Assembly (NCBI RefSeq): GCF_000158475.2
Contig: NZ_KI392031.1
Span: 1,363,583-1,427,582 of the forward strand
DNA: 64,000 nt
Direction: 5' to 3'
Origin: Oxalobacter paraformigenes
GTDB lineage: Bacteria; Pseudomonadota; Gammaproteobacteria; Burkholderiales; Burkholderiaceae_D
Part shown: positions 34,830 through 42,446 of the stretch, piece by piece
Layout: each line of letters starts with the position of its first letter
Position numbering within the stretch: the first letter of the stretch is position 1
Notes under the pieces: model-generated
Told to the model about the DNA's origin: nothing
Database searches by the model: none
Seen by the model: only the letters and a program-made list of their open reading frames with translations
Position numbers and translations under genes: made by a program

Positions 34830-34925
34830 ATAAATTTCTCTATTATTTTAAATTGCTATGAATGAATATTTATAATTACAATTAAACAAACTCAATACTC
34901 AACTCAATTGCGTTCATTTGTTCTC
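34830..34925 (-). promoter_or_regulatory. AT-rich leader of the GHKL-methyltransferase cassette
   Basis: About 95 very AT-rich bases between the WYL-BRCT gene and the GHKL gene. Several TTGAGT and TATAAA-like hexamers are present on the minus strand but none at ideal spacing. The cassette may have its own promoter here or be read from the repressor operon upstream. The GHKL start has only AGAG as a ribosome site. Confidence 0.35.
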
Positions 34926-35591
34926 TTAAAAATTTTCATCTACATCACTCATCGAACACATCTCACGAAAAACTTTCTCTGAAACAACCTGTATCCCAAG
35001 ATCTATGGCTTGCTGTACTTTTTTTGGACCGGCATTGTAACCAGCGACAACAATATCGACTGTTTGGGATACTGACTTTCGAACATGCCAACCGATTTGA
35101 GGAACCATCGCTTCCAGTTCAGCACGATCAGCAGCTTTGAAACCAGTGAAAAGTACGCCTTTACCTGACTGAACAGGTCGTCCGAAAAATGTTTTTTTCT
35201 GAGTTGAAACAGGTTTACGAGATTTTCTTTTTCTGACAAAGAATTCGGCATATTCAGAAGCATTATCTGGCGAGATTTCTTCCGCCGGAGGCTTATTCTT
35301 AGGGGCACTGCCCTGTGATGTGACATACAAGGAAGGATTATCCAATACCCGTTTTAACCACTCTTCAAGTTCTATGATCTCACCTGTTTCAAGATCAGTA
35401 ATAGTGTCAATAATCCGATCAACCCGGAATGTTCGTATTTGCCAGGCTTGATGGCAAAAGCCTGTCAGATACAAATAACCGTTTTCATGAGGTTCAACAC
35501 GACGAAACTTGACTACGCGTTCACTTACATCGCCTTCAGAATCTTCGTAAGTGAATCTGATCATGTAAGAAGCATTATCATCTTTCGACAT
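34926..35591 (-). CDS. WYL-like domain fused to a BRCT domain
   Basis: A 221-residue two-domain protein. Residues about 8-62 look like a WYL domain (MIRFTYEDSEGDVSERVVKFRRVEP, then YLTGFCHQAWQIRTFRVDRI), a ligand- or nucleic-acid-sensing module of many regulators. Residues 144-212 are a BRCT domain of the NAD-ligase kind (GVLFTGF ... GWHVRKSVSQTVDIVVAG), which binds DNA ends or partners. A flexible linker rich in Pro, Lys and Ser joins them. There is no helix-turn-helix. It lies 12 bases after two tandem repressor genes in the same operon, so it may act in prophage control, for example by sensing damaged DNA; this is inference. Confidence 0.75.
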   Translation of the reverse strand: MSKDDNASYMIRFTYEDSEGDVSERVVKFRRVEPHENGYLYLTGFCHQAWQIRTFRVDRIIDTITDLETGEIIELEEWLKRVLDNPSLYVTSQGSAPKNKPPAEEISPDNASEYAEFFVRKRKSRKPVSTQKKTFFGRPVQSGKGVLFTGFKAADRAELEAMVPQIGWHVRKSVSQTVDIVVAGYNAGPKKVQQAIDLGIQVVSEKVFREMCSMSDVDENF

Positions 35592-35603
35592 TTCTCCTCC
35601 TAT

Positions 35604-35942
35604 TCAGGCACTTTTCTTCCCATCCGTACTGGATTTCGCGAGCGCATCAAGAACTCTGTGTGCAGCCCTCTTTCCACTGTCATCAGCATTCCGATAGTTA
35701 TCCAGTAATGCCTGCTCTTCTGGTGTTATCTCTTTTGAAACCGTCCTAATGCCCGTTAATAAATAAAGAACGTCTATGCCATTCTTGATTAGATTCATCA
35801 GATAGTCTGTATCTGGTGTTCTATGATCATTTTCATAGTTGAATTGTGCGGTCTTCCCGACACCGCCAAGCGCACCAAATTCGCTCTGACTCAGATCTAA
35901 TCGTTTCCGCTCACTACTTAAGCGGACTGAAAAATCACTCAT
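35604..35942 (-). CDS. XRE-family repressor, second of a tandem pair
   Basis: A 112-residue helix-turn-helix protein (LSSERKRLDLSQSEFGALGGVGKTAQFNYENDHRTPDTDYL). After the HTH comes NGIDVLYLLTGIRT, also present in its upstream neighbour, then a helical oligomerisation tail. It probably represses the phage's rightward early promoter. It overlaps the upstream gene by 4 bases (ATGA) and appears to be its paralogue. No peptidase domain is present, so induction would not be by LexA-type self-cleavage. Confidence 0.82.
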   Translation of the reverse strand: MSDFSVRLSSERKRLDLSQSEFGALGGVGKTAQFNYENDHRTPDTDYLMNLIKNGIDVLYLLTGIRTVSKEITPEEQALLDNYRNADDSGKRAAHRVLDALAKSSTDGKKSA

Positions 35943-36385
35943 TTTTCTTTTTGTTTATTCTTTACCATGTATGCTTTTGCATCTTCATGTATAGCTAACG
36001 AAGAAAAATGGATATCTGTACCTTTCGACGCCTGAACCATTCCTTTGATAAGACTTATAACTCCTGCCTTTCCTACAAGATCAAGCGCATTAAATCCCTT
36101 GATCAGGTCTTTTTCCTCATCAGTAAGTGTCTTATAAGTACGTTGTCCTGTCAGCACATATAAAACATCAACACCTTCTCCAGCGACTGCGACCAGAAAC
36201 TCCACATTGGGTACGAACTTTCCCTGTTCCCAGTCAATCTGGGAACGCCTCGATGCCCCACCTATCGCAGCAAAATCTTCCTGACTTAGCCCCAAACGCT
36301 CACGTTCTTCCCGCAAGCGAACTCCAATTAGTTCACGCAAAATCTCACTCAAATGCTTTACAAGTGCGGAATTTCGCACTATCAT
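35939..36385 (-). CDS. XRE-family repressor, first of a tandem pair
   Basis: HTH repressor of about 130-148 residues: VRLREERERLGLSQEDFAAIGGASRRSQIDWEQGKF then VDVLYVLTGQRTY, parallel to the next gene. The C-terminal part is longer than in the paralogue. The start is uncertain. ATG 36385 is given, but the first 15 codons run through an inverted repeat that looks like an operator, so a TTG at 36352 or 36340 (GAGTGAG upstream of the latter) may be the real start. It heads the leftward lysogenic operon, facing the early operon that begins at 36421. Confidence 0.78.
   Translation of the reverse strand: MIVRNSALVKHLSEILRELIGVRLREERERLGLSQEDFAAIGGASRRSQIDWEQGKFVPNVEFLVAVAGEGVDVLYVLTGQRTYKTLTDEEKDLIKGFNALDLVGKAGVISLIKGMVQASKGTDIHFSSLAIHEDAKAYMVKNKQKEK
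36363..36380. promoter_or_regulatory. Candidate repressor operator
   Basis: AGTGCG-GAATTT-CGCACT, a perfect 6-bp inverted repeat around a 6-base centre, 40 bases from the start of the early operon and at the very start of the repressor gene. Position and symmetry fit an operator for one of the XRE proteins. I did not find a second perfect copy nearby. Confidence 0.45.
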
Positions 36386-36420
36386 TAATAAAAGTTCACA
36401 ACTGATATAAATAATACCCC

Positions 36421-36621
36421 ATGAAAACACTTGAAACAGTCAATTCACGGGCGCTCTCATCCGTTAAATCGCAATCTGTTGGTTTCCGGTTACGCAGCGA
36501 AGACGTGGCCTTGCTTGATCATTACGCCCAACTCGAAGACCGGCCTCGCGCCTACATGCTCAAGAAGCTGTTTTTGAACGGCATGAGGGCATACGAACGT
36601 GAAAAAGGTCTTGCTCCCTGA
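36421..36621 (+). CDS. Small early protein, possible ribbon-helix-helix
   Basis: A 66-residue protein: a short polar start, then a strand-helix-helix-like sequence (VGFRLRSEDVALLDHYAQLEDRPRAYMLKKLFLNG), which recalls MetJ/Arc-type DNA-binding proteins. It is the first gene of the rightward early operon, in the place of cox or another early regulator in P2-like phages. No ribosome site is seen, and a TATAAA lies only 9 bases before the ATG, so the transcript may have almost no leader. Confidence 0.6.
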   Translation: MKTLETVNSRALSSVKSQSVGFRLRSEDVALLDHYAQLEDRPRAYMLKKLFLNGMRAYEREKGLAP

Positions 36622-36634
36622 GGAGGATTCCGCC

Positions 36635-36832
36635 ATGTATCCCGATCCGAAACGCATCCGCAACAACCGCCTGACCATTCGTCTGGATGATTACGAACAC
36701 GAACTTATCCAAGCACTGGCCAACTACACCGGCGAACAACCTTCCACCCTGTTGCGCCAGATGGCCCTGATGCAGGCCGAAGAAACCCTTTGTCTTTCGC
36801 ACCCTTCCAGCTTATCAACGAAGGCTGCCTGA
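36635..36832 (+). CDS. Small early protein, possible ribbon-helix-helix
   Basis: A 65-residue protein with NNRLTIRLDDYEHELIQALANYTGEQPSTLLRQMAL, a good ribbon-helix-helix pattern. It probably binds DNA as a dimer. AGGAGG eight bases before ATG 36635 fixes the start; an in-frame ATG at 36599 inside the previous gene has no ribosome site. It lies 13 bases after the first early gene. Confidence 0.68.
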   Translation: MYPDPKRIRNNRLTIRLDDYEHELIQALANYTGEQPSTLLRQMALMQAEETLCLSHPSSLSTKAA

Positions 36833-36871
36833 ACGAAGGGTGCAAAAAGCGGATTTTGAGCAGACGAAAAC

Positions 36872-37060
36872 ATGCCCGACTATCAGATCGATGTGAGCGA
36901 TGAAGAAAAGAAGATTTTGGAAACAGTCCGGATCCGGCAAGATCTGGACAGTATCGAAGAAGCGGCAGAGTGGCTTGCCAAGCAGCGGCTGCTCCGCCAA
37001 ACCAGAAACCTCAGCGGTCGGGGGCGGGCGCTGCAACTTGTCAACAAGAGGAAAAAATGA
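36872..37060 (+). CDS. Small hypothetical early protein
   Basis: A 62-residue charged protein, mostly helical (SDEEKKILETVRIRQDLDSIEEAAEWLAKQRLL), with a basic tail. Similar short proteins precede the ogr gene in other P2-like phages of betaproteobacteria. It overlaps the Ogr gene by 4 bases. Function is unknown. Confidence 0.6.
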   Translation: MPDYQIDVSDEEKKILETVRIRQDLDSIEEAAEWLAKQRLLRQTRNLSGRGRALQLVNKRKK

Positions 37061-37299
37061 GCCAGCCCAGTTTTACTTGCCCACATTGCAAATCCCATGC
37101 CATCGCTGTCAAATCCCGGCCAATGGGAATTCTGATGAAAGAAACGACTTACCGCTGCAAGAATCTCGAATGCGGCCATGTTTTTGTTTGTACCGTCGAA
37201 GTGTCAAGAACGCTTTCCCCTTCCGGCATGCCCGATCCGGATATTCACATTCCCCTGTCCCAACACATGCGTCCGTCCCAAAAACTGGCGGCTTCCTGA
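37057..37299 (+). CDS. ogr: Ogr/Delta-family late transcription activator
   Basis: An 80-residue zinc-finger activator. The pattern CPHCKSHAIAVKSRPM...KETTYRCKNLECGHVFV matches P2 Ogr and P4 Delta (C-x2-C...C-x4-C with a following T/Y-rich strand). It recruits host RNA polymerase alpha subunit at late promoters, binding near -55; the three or four GGTT-N15-AACC elements before P, O, V and FI are its likely targets. In P2 it lies next to D; here it is in the early operon after the repressors. Confidence 0.9.
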   Translation: MSQPSFTCPHCKSHAIAVKSRPMGILMKETTYRCKNLECGHVFVCTVEVSRTLSPSGMPDPDIHIPLSQHMRPSQKLAAS

Positions 37300-37309
37300 G
37301 GAGAGAATC

Positions 37310-37639
37310 ATGAGTTACGACTATTTCGCTTTCTGTACTGCCATAAGCTTTATCCGGAACCATATCGGCCAGTTTCTGGCCGGCAGGGAAGAAAAACTGA
37401 TTGCCTTGTGCGCCGACAGTCTGAAAATACAGTATGACCTGACAGCACGATCGGCAGAACGGATCAGCATCCGTGCTCTGGGAGAAGTACAGGCCGGACG
37501 GAAAACTCCCAATCTGGAAATCGCCGACGGGCAGGTCGTTTATGTCCGTGATCCGGAAAAGCGGGAAATCTATGCACTGACCGCTTCCATGCTCCGGAGA
37601 ATCGCTCCGAAATATGGCGTAACGCTTCAACATCCGTAA
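37310..37639 (+). CDS. Hypothetical early protein
   Basis: A 109-residue protein I do not recognise. The first half is rather hydrophobic and helical (FAFCTAISFIRNHIGQFLAG), the second polar with RDPEKREIYALTASMLRRIAPKYG. GAGGAG precedes ATG 37310, setting the start. It lies between ogr and the primase gene in the early operon. Confidence 0.6.
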   Translation: MSYDYFAFCTAISFIRNHIGQFLAGREEKLIALCADSLKIQYDLTARSAERISIRALGEVQAGRKTPNLEIADGQVVYVRDPEKREIYALTASMLRRIAPKYGVTLQHP

Positions 37640-37729
37640 TCCTTTTTCAATTCTTCTTTTCCGGCGCTGGATATTCCAGTGTAAAGGATAGCCCTACGCC
37701 GGAATCGGACTTTTTCAGGAATTTCTGGC

Positions 37730-40387
37730 ATGGACTCATCTCTGCACAGCGACATAACCCTTCGGCTTGCTGAATTCAATTTCAAGCCGAAAGGCAAATG
37801 GCTCCGGGAAGGTGTCTGTCCGGGATGTGGCCAGAAAGAGCTTTACACTCATGCAGAATCACCCTGGCTTTTAAAGTGTGGACGCCTGAACAACTGCGGC
37901 TATGAAGCGCATGTCAAAGAGCTTTATCCTGATCTGTTCGATAACTGGAGCAATCGATACCCTGCTCTGCCAGCAAAAAATCCGAATGCAACGGCTGATG
38001 CATACATGCAGCATGCTCGCGGCTTTGACCTGAAAAAGGTATCGAGCTGGTACACACAGGAAAGCCATTTCGACCAAAGAAAAAATATCGGTAGCGCTAC
38101 GGTCCGCTTTCCTGTCGGCACCGGCTACTGGGAACGCCTGATCGATCAGCCCCATCGTTTCGGCAGCCAGAAAGCGAAGTTCAAACCGGGCATGACGTAT
38201 CAGGGTGAATGGTGGACGCCGCCAACCGGCGGGCTGGCCCGGGCAAAAGAAATCTGGCTGGTAGAGGGAATATTCGATGCGATTGCGCTCTACCATCACG
38301 ACATTACCGCGGTAGCCCTGCTGTCCTGCACAAATTATCCGGACAAGGCGCTGGCCAATCTGATGCGAACACAGGAAGGCCAAAACTGCAAACTGATCTG
38401 GGCGCTTGATAGCGATCATGCCGGCAGAGCTTATACCTTGCGGTGGATTGAAAGGGCAACAGAGGAAGGCTGGACTTGCGAAGCCCGACAGATCCCCCAG
38501 AAGAAAAAGCACAAGCTGGACTGGAACGACATGCACCAGCGTGACCGGCTTTTTGAAAAGGATCTGGAAACCTATCGTTTCCATGGCGCCATGCTGACAG
38601 CGAAGACGCCGGCAGAAAAAGCACTTCTCATCTATGAATATGACGGTAAAAAGTCAGAATTCCATTTCGATTTCAAAAACCGTCTGTATTGGTTCAAACT
38701 GGATATTGATGCCTATAGCAAAGCGCGCAATATGCAAGACGACAGCCATGATGCCGACAATATGACAGAAGAGCAAAAACGGCATGCTGCACTGATGGCT
38801 TCACATAATGTGCGTCCCATCGCCAACTGCCTTCCAAAGCCTCTTTATTTTCAGGAAAACCGGATTACGGATGAAAGCTGGTATTACTTCCGTGTCGAAT
38901 TCCCGCACGATGGAATTGCTGTAAAAAACACGTTCACCAGTGCTCATATCGCCAGTGCCGCCGAATTCAAGAAACGGCTTCTGGCCATTGCTCCCGGGGC
39001 CATGTATTCAGGCACGAATGCCATGCTTGACCGGATCATGGAAGATGAACTTTACAATATCCGGCGAGTTGAAACAGTCGATTTTATCGGTTACAGCATC
39101 GAACACGGCTGTTACGTCCTGGGCGATGTCGCCGTAAAGGACGGCTGTTTTTATGAACTGAACAATGAAGATTTCTTCGATATTGGAAAATTGTCGCTGA
39201 AATCCCTGAACAAGTCTGTATCCCTGAGAATCAACCGCAAGGCTGATGAATACCGGCGCGACTGGCTCGATCTGCTCTGGACGGCCTTCGGAGCAAAAGG
39301 TCTGGCCGCGCTTACTTTCTGGTTCGGTTCTTTATTCGCAGAACAAATCCGCGCTCTACACAGTTCTTATCCATTTCTTGAGATCATCGGGGAAGCGGGC
39401 GCCGGCAAATCCACCTTGATTGAATTTCTATGGAAGCTTTTCGGACGTGGCGGTTATGAAGGCTTCGATCCAAGTAAATCTTCCCTGGCCGCCCGTGCCC
39501 GAAACTTTGCCCAGGTATCCGGTCTCCCTGTTGTACTGATCGAATCGGACCGGGAACGTGCAGAAGGGAATAATCCTCATGTCCGTTCATTCGATTGGGA
39601 CGAGCTGAAAACCGCTTATAACGGGCGCAGTGTCCGCGCACGCGGTATGGCCACAGGCGGCAATGAAACCTATGAACCGCCCTTTCGCGGTTCTGTGGTC
39701 ATTTCACAAAACAATGCTGTCAACGCTTCTGAAGCCATTCTTTCACGGATTGTTCATCTGAATTTTGACCGGTCGGAGCAGACAAAAGCAACCGGGGAGG
39801 CAGCCGACGCACTCAAGTTCATGGAGGTGGATGAAGTATCCGGATTTGTTCTGGCCGCGGCCAAACGTGAGGCTGAAGTCATGGAAACGGTCAAGGAACG
39901 GACTCCTGTTTATATCGATGAGTTGCGTCAGGAGGGTACGATCCGGTTTCCCCGCCTGATTGAAAACCACGCTCAAATGTTGGCGCTGGCGGATGCCCTT
40001 GAAAAAGTGGTTCGCCTCACTCCGGAACAGAAAAAATCACTTGATACGCAGTTACGACGGATGGCCGTGGAACGTCAACAGGTGATCAATTCCGATCATC
40101 CTCTGGTTCAGGAATTCTGGGAAGCGTTCGATTATCTGGACGGAACGGACATGCCAAAGATGAACCATTCCCGTGATCTTTCCCTGATTGCCGTGAATCT
40201 GAATCACTTCGTGCAGGAAGCCGCGGAAAAACGGCAACAGGTTCCTCCACTCCGTGAATTGAAGAAATTACTCAAGACAAGCCGCAACCGGAAATATCTG
40301 GGCCAGCGCCCAGTCAACAGCAACATCTGGGGCAAGGATGGCGCAGGCAAGACTGTCAAATGCTGGATTTTTGAGAACACGAGATGA
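37730..40387 (+). CDS. Phage primase-helicase (Toprim plus SF3-like ATPase)
   Basis: Replication protein of 885 residues. At the N-terminus a zinc ribbon (CPGCGQKELYTH ... KCGRLNNCGYE, residues 29-60) is followed by a Toprim domain (EIWLVEGIFDAIAL near 177 and ALDSDHAG near 226), the primase centre. The C-terminal half has Walker A GEAGAGKST at about 553 and a Walker B-like VVLIESD, a D5-like helicase. It replaces P2 gene A (a nicking enzyme), so this phage probably starts replication differently from P2. It overlaps the next gene by 4 bases. Confidence 0.88.
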   Translation: MDSSLHSDITLRLAEFNFKPKGKWLREGVCPGCGQKELYTHAESPWLLKCGRLNNCGYEAHVKELYPDLFDNWSNRYPALPAKNPNATADAYMQHARGFDLKKVSSWYTQESHFDQRKNIGSATVRFPVGTGYWERLIDQPHRFGSQKAKFKPGMTYQGEWWTPPTGGLARAKEIWLVEGIFDAIALYHHDITAVALLSCTNYPDKALANLMRTQEGQNCKLIWALDSDHAGRAYTLRWIERATEEGWTCEARQIPQKKKHKLDWNDMHQRDRLFEKDLETYRFHGAMLTAKTPAEKALLIYEYDGKKSEFHFDFKNRLYWFKLDIDAYSKARNMQDDSHDADNMTEEQKRHAALMASHNVRPIANCLPKPLYFQENRITDESWYYFRVEFPHDGIAVKNTFTSAHIASAAEFKKRLLAIAPGAMYSGTNAMLDRIMEDELYNIRRVETVDFIGYSIEHGCYVLGDVAVKDGCFYELNNEDFFDIGKLSLKSLNKSVSLRINRKADEYRRDWLDLLWTAFGAKGLAALTFWFGSLFAEQIRALHSSYPFLEIIGEAGAGKSTLIEFLWKLFGRGGYEGFDPSKSSLAARARNFAQVSGLPVVLIESDRERAEGNNPHVRSFDWDELKTAYNGRSVRARGMATGGNETYEPPFRGSVVISQNNAVNASEAILSRIVHLNFDRSEQTKATGEAADALKFMEVDEVSGFVLAAAKREAEVMETVKERTPVYIDELRQEGTIRFPRLIENHAQMLALADALEKVVRLTPEQKKSLDTQLRRMAVERQQVINSDHPLVQEFWEAFDYLDGTDMPKMNHSRDLSLIAVNLNHFVQEAAEKRQQVPPLRELKKLLKTSRNRKYLGQRPVNSNIWGKDGAGKTVKCWIFENTR

Positions 40388-40788
40388 AAACACCAAAAAC
40401 ACCTGACCTATCAGACATGAATCCCGGTACTTCAAACAGAGCTGATCCGGTACCACTTGCTTTTCAGACGCTGAATGTCCGGCAGGCCGCTGATTTTCTG
40501 AAATGCTGTCCTCAGACGGTAATAAAACTGGTGCGTGAAGGCAAGCTCGCAGGCAGAAAGGTGGGACGGGCATGGGTGTTTCTGATAGATGATCTTGTCA
40601 TGTTGATACGCAGCGGCAATAATATTGAATGCTTGCCGGTGCCTTGCAGAAAGGAAATAACGCAATGGCATTGTACAAACGTGGAAAAACGTACTGGATC
40701 AGTTTTACAGCACCAGACGGAAAAAGAATTAGATGCTCTGCTGGAACCAGCAACCGGCAGAAAGCGCAACAGCTCTTCGACAAACTGA
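40384..40788 (+). CDS. Excisionase-like HTH protein
   Basis: A 134-residue protein with a MerR/Xis-like winged helix at about 27-80 (LNVRQAADFLKCCPQTVIKLVREGKLAGRKVGRAWVFLIDDL). The long tail (TNVEKRTGSVLQHQTEKELDALL) resembles the tails of similar proteins in other prophages, so the 124-base overlap with the integrase gene appears to be truly coding in both frames. It likely directs excision or controls integrase. Confidence 0.78.
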   Translation: MKTPKTPDLSDMNPGTSNRADPVPLAFQTLNVRQAADFLKCCPQTVIKLVREGKLAGRKVGRAWVFLIDDLVMLIRSGNNIECLPVPCRKEITQWHCTNVEKRTGSVLQHQTEKELDALLEPATGRKRNSSSTN

Positions 40789-41729
40789 AACATGAAGCCT
40801 GGAACCGGAAATATCTGGGAATACCGGAGCGCCATACGTGGGATGAAGCTGCCCTGCTGTGGATCAGGGAAAAAACGGACAAGAAGAGCCTGAAAGACGA
40901 TGTCAGCATGCTGCGCTGGCTGACACCATTTCTGAGAAGCCGGTATCTTGATGAGATCACCCGCCCCATGATCGCGCGGATTGGCGAGATCAAGAAAGCC
41001 GAAAGTACGCCGGCACGCGCCAATCGCTATCTGTCCTTATTGCGCGCCATATTCAACCGGGCAGTAAAGATATGGGAGTGGTTGCCAAAAGCGCCGACAA
41101 TTACTTTATACCGGGAACCCAAACTGCGTGTCCGATACCTTACACCGGAAGAAATCAGACGGGTATTCGATGAGTTGCCGGACCATCAGAAACCCATCTT
41201 TACGTTCTCGATCATGACAGGTTTAAGACGCAGCAATGTCCTTAATCTTCGCTGGGATCAGGTCGATTTCATGCAAGACGCCATTATCATTTCAGGTAAT
41301 GAGATGAAAGCTGGCAAAACACACGTGGTTCCGATGTCGGCTACAGTCAAGCAGATCCTGATGGATCAGGTTGGCAAACATCCCCAGTACGTTTTTACGT
41401 ATCGCGGGAGACGGATTGGTGACATCAAAACGGCATTCAGGAAGGCTCTCAAACGTACTGGCATCACGGATTATCGCTGGCACGACAACCGGCATACATG
41501 GGCATCCATCCTGATCCAGAATGGCGTTCCGTTGAATGAGCTGCAGGAGATGGGTGCCTGGAACAGTGCCGAGATGGTGAAGCGGTACGCGCATCTGTCG
41601 CCACAAAAGCTTAAAGAGAATGCACAGGTCGTGGACAACATTCTGGCCTCTGCTGTCACAACTTTGTCACAGCCAACCCGTACACTCAAAGGAAGGAATT
41701 ATGAAAATTCTTTTGAATCAGGAAGTTAG
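40665..41729 (+). CDS. int: Tyrosine integrase
   Basis: Site-specific recombinase of 354 residues. An N-terminal arm-binding domain starts at LYKRGKTYWISFTAPDGKRIR. The catalytic residues are Arg in MTGLRRSN (about 187), H-x-x-R in WHDNRH (about 273-276) and Tyr in MVKRYAHLS (about 307). ATG 40665 follows AAAGGA and suits the family; an in-frame ATG at 40629 is less likely. The stop codon abuts attR, as is common for integrases that use tRNA genes. Confidence 0.95.
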   Translation: MALYKRGKTYWISFTAPDGKRIRCSAGTSNRQKAQQLFDKLKHEAWNRKYLGIPERHTWDEAALLWIREKTDKKSLKDDVSMLRWLTPFLRSRYLDEITRPMIARIGEIKKAESTPARANRYLSLLRAIFNRAVKIWEWLPKAPTITLYREPKLRVRYLTPEEIRRVFDELPDHQKPIFTFSIMTGLRRSNVLNLRWDQVDFMQDAIIISGNEMKAGKTHVVPMSATVKQILMDQVGKHPQYVFTYRGRRIGDIKTAFRKALKRTGITDYRWHDNRHTWASILIQNGVPLNELQEMGAWNSAEMVKRYAHLSPQKLKENAQVVDNILASAVTTLSQPTRTLKGRNYENSFESGS

Positions 41730-41774
41730 TGGCCTGCCCTAGTGGATTCGAACCACTGACCTACGGCTTAGAAG
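41730..41774 (-). repeat. attR of prophage 1, likely shared with prophage 2
   Basis: The second identical 45-bp copy of the tRNA-Arg(TCT) 3' half. To its right, where the 5' half of the tRNA should be if this were the chromosomal end, there is unrelated AT-rich sequence. It is therefore best read as the junction between two prophages inserted at the same tRNA. Confidence 0.88.
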
Positions 41775-41917
41775 AACTTGGTATAAAAAATAAAATTGTT
41801 ATAAATCAACGTCTTGTGCGCGCAATACTGATTATATATACAGTTTAACGTTAAGCTACGTTATGTAACATAATTGGTGCGTAGCTACGATTTGGCTACA
41901 TCACACATCTGGCTTTT

Positions 41918-42367
41918 TCATTTCAATTCATTGTACTTGTCGATGCACAGGTTCAGTTCCCGGATTGCGGCATCTCCGTCGCTGGCGATACTGATAAGAT
42001 CGTTAGCAGTCTCCGGGTCAAGTTCGGCTCTCGTTTCTCCAGTCCCAGTTCCGGTATTTTCGGACACTGCACAGCCACGGGCGGGGACTGACAGGCGCAC
42101 AGTGCCAGCGCTAATGCGACCGCGCAGCCGGTTGATTTCAGTTTTCGCATTCTCTTTTTCCTTTTCGTATTTTTTTGCCAAAGCGTCATGTGCCGCCTGC
42201 CATGCCTGTTCTTTGGCTCTGGCCACCTGTTCAGCTTTTTGGAGCGCTTGCGCGTGTTCGGCTTCGGTGGCTTCGATTTGCGCATTGAGCCGCCAGCCGT
42301 TGACCATCCAGCCAGCGACAAACCCGACAACAAACAAGGCCACAAGGTTGATGATTTTTTCTTTCAT
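41918..42367 (-). CDS. Rz-like inner-membrane spanin
   Basis: A 149-residue i-spanin: one membrane segment (LVALFVVGFVAGWMVNGW, about residues 8-25), then a long Glu/Ala/Lys-rich coiled coil, then a Gly/Ala-rich and acidic end. The Rz1-type gene lies wholly inside it in another frame, as in lambda. It is the last gene of the late operon. Confidence 0.85.
   Translation of the reverse strand: MKEKIINLVALFVVGFVAGWMVNGWRLNAQIEATEAEHAQALQKAEQVARAKEQAWQAAHDALAKKYEKEKENAKTEINRLRGRISAGTVRLSVPARGCAVSENTGTGTGETRAELDPETANDLISIASDGDAAIRELNLCIDKYNELK
41953..42150 (-). CDS. Rz1-like lipoprotein spanin nested in Rz
   Basis: A 65-residue lipoprotein in another frame of the Rz gene. The signal peptide VALALALCAC gives the lipid-modified Cys at residue 20, followed by a proline-containing stretch (QSPPVAVQCPKIPE). 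The longer open frame upstream is a shadow; the start at 42150 gives a normal signal peptide. Confidence 0.82.
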   Translation of the reverse strand: MRKLKSTGCAVALALALCACQSPPVAVQCPKIPELGLEKREPNLTRRLLTILSVSPATEMPQSGN

Positions 42368-42446
42368 TTTTCATCCATTTATCAACAACTATTCGGAATT
42401 TCCGAATAGTTATCAATTCAGTTAGTAAGTTTTTCTTACATACTGT

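Larger units (their letters stand above)
4886..41774. mobile_element. Prophage 1: complete P2-like prophage with defence cargo
   Basis: Bounded by identical 45-bp repeats (4886-4930 and 41730-41774) with the integrase ending directly at the right copy. Inside is a full P2 gene set in P2 order: Q and P leftward, then O, N, M, L, X, lysis genes, R, S, V, W, J, I, H, FI, FII, E, E', T, U and D rightward, followed by repressors, Ogr, primase-helicase, excisionase-like protein and integrase. Accessory genes sit at several places: Hachiman between attL and cos, BrnTA between S and V, Com/Dam between the fibre genes and FI, and a GHKL-ATPase/methyltransferase pair after D. Apart from the frameshifted methyltransferase every gene looks intact, so the element could be inducible. 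Confidence 0.93.
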
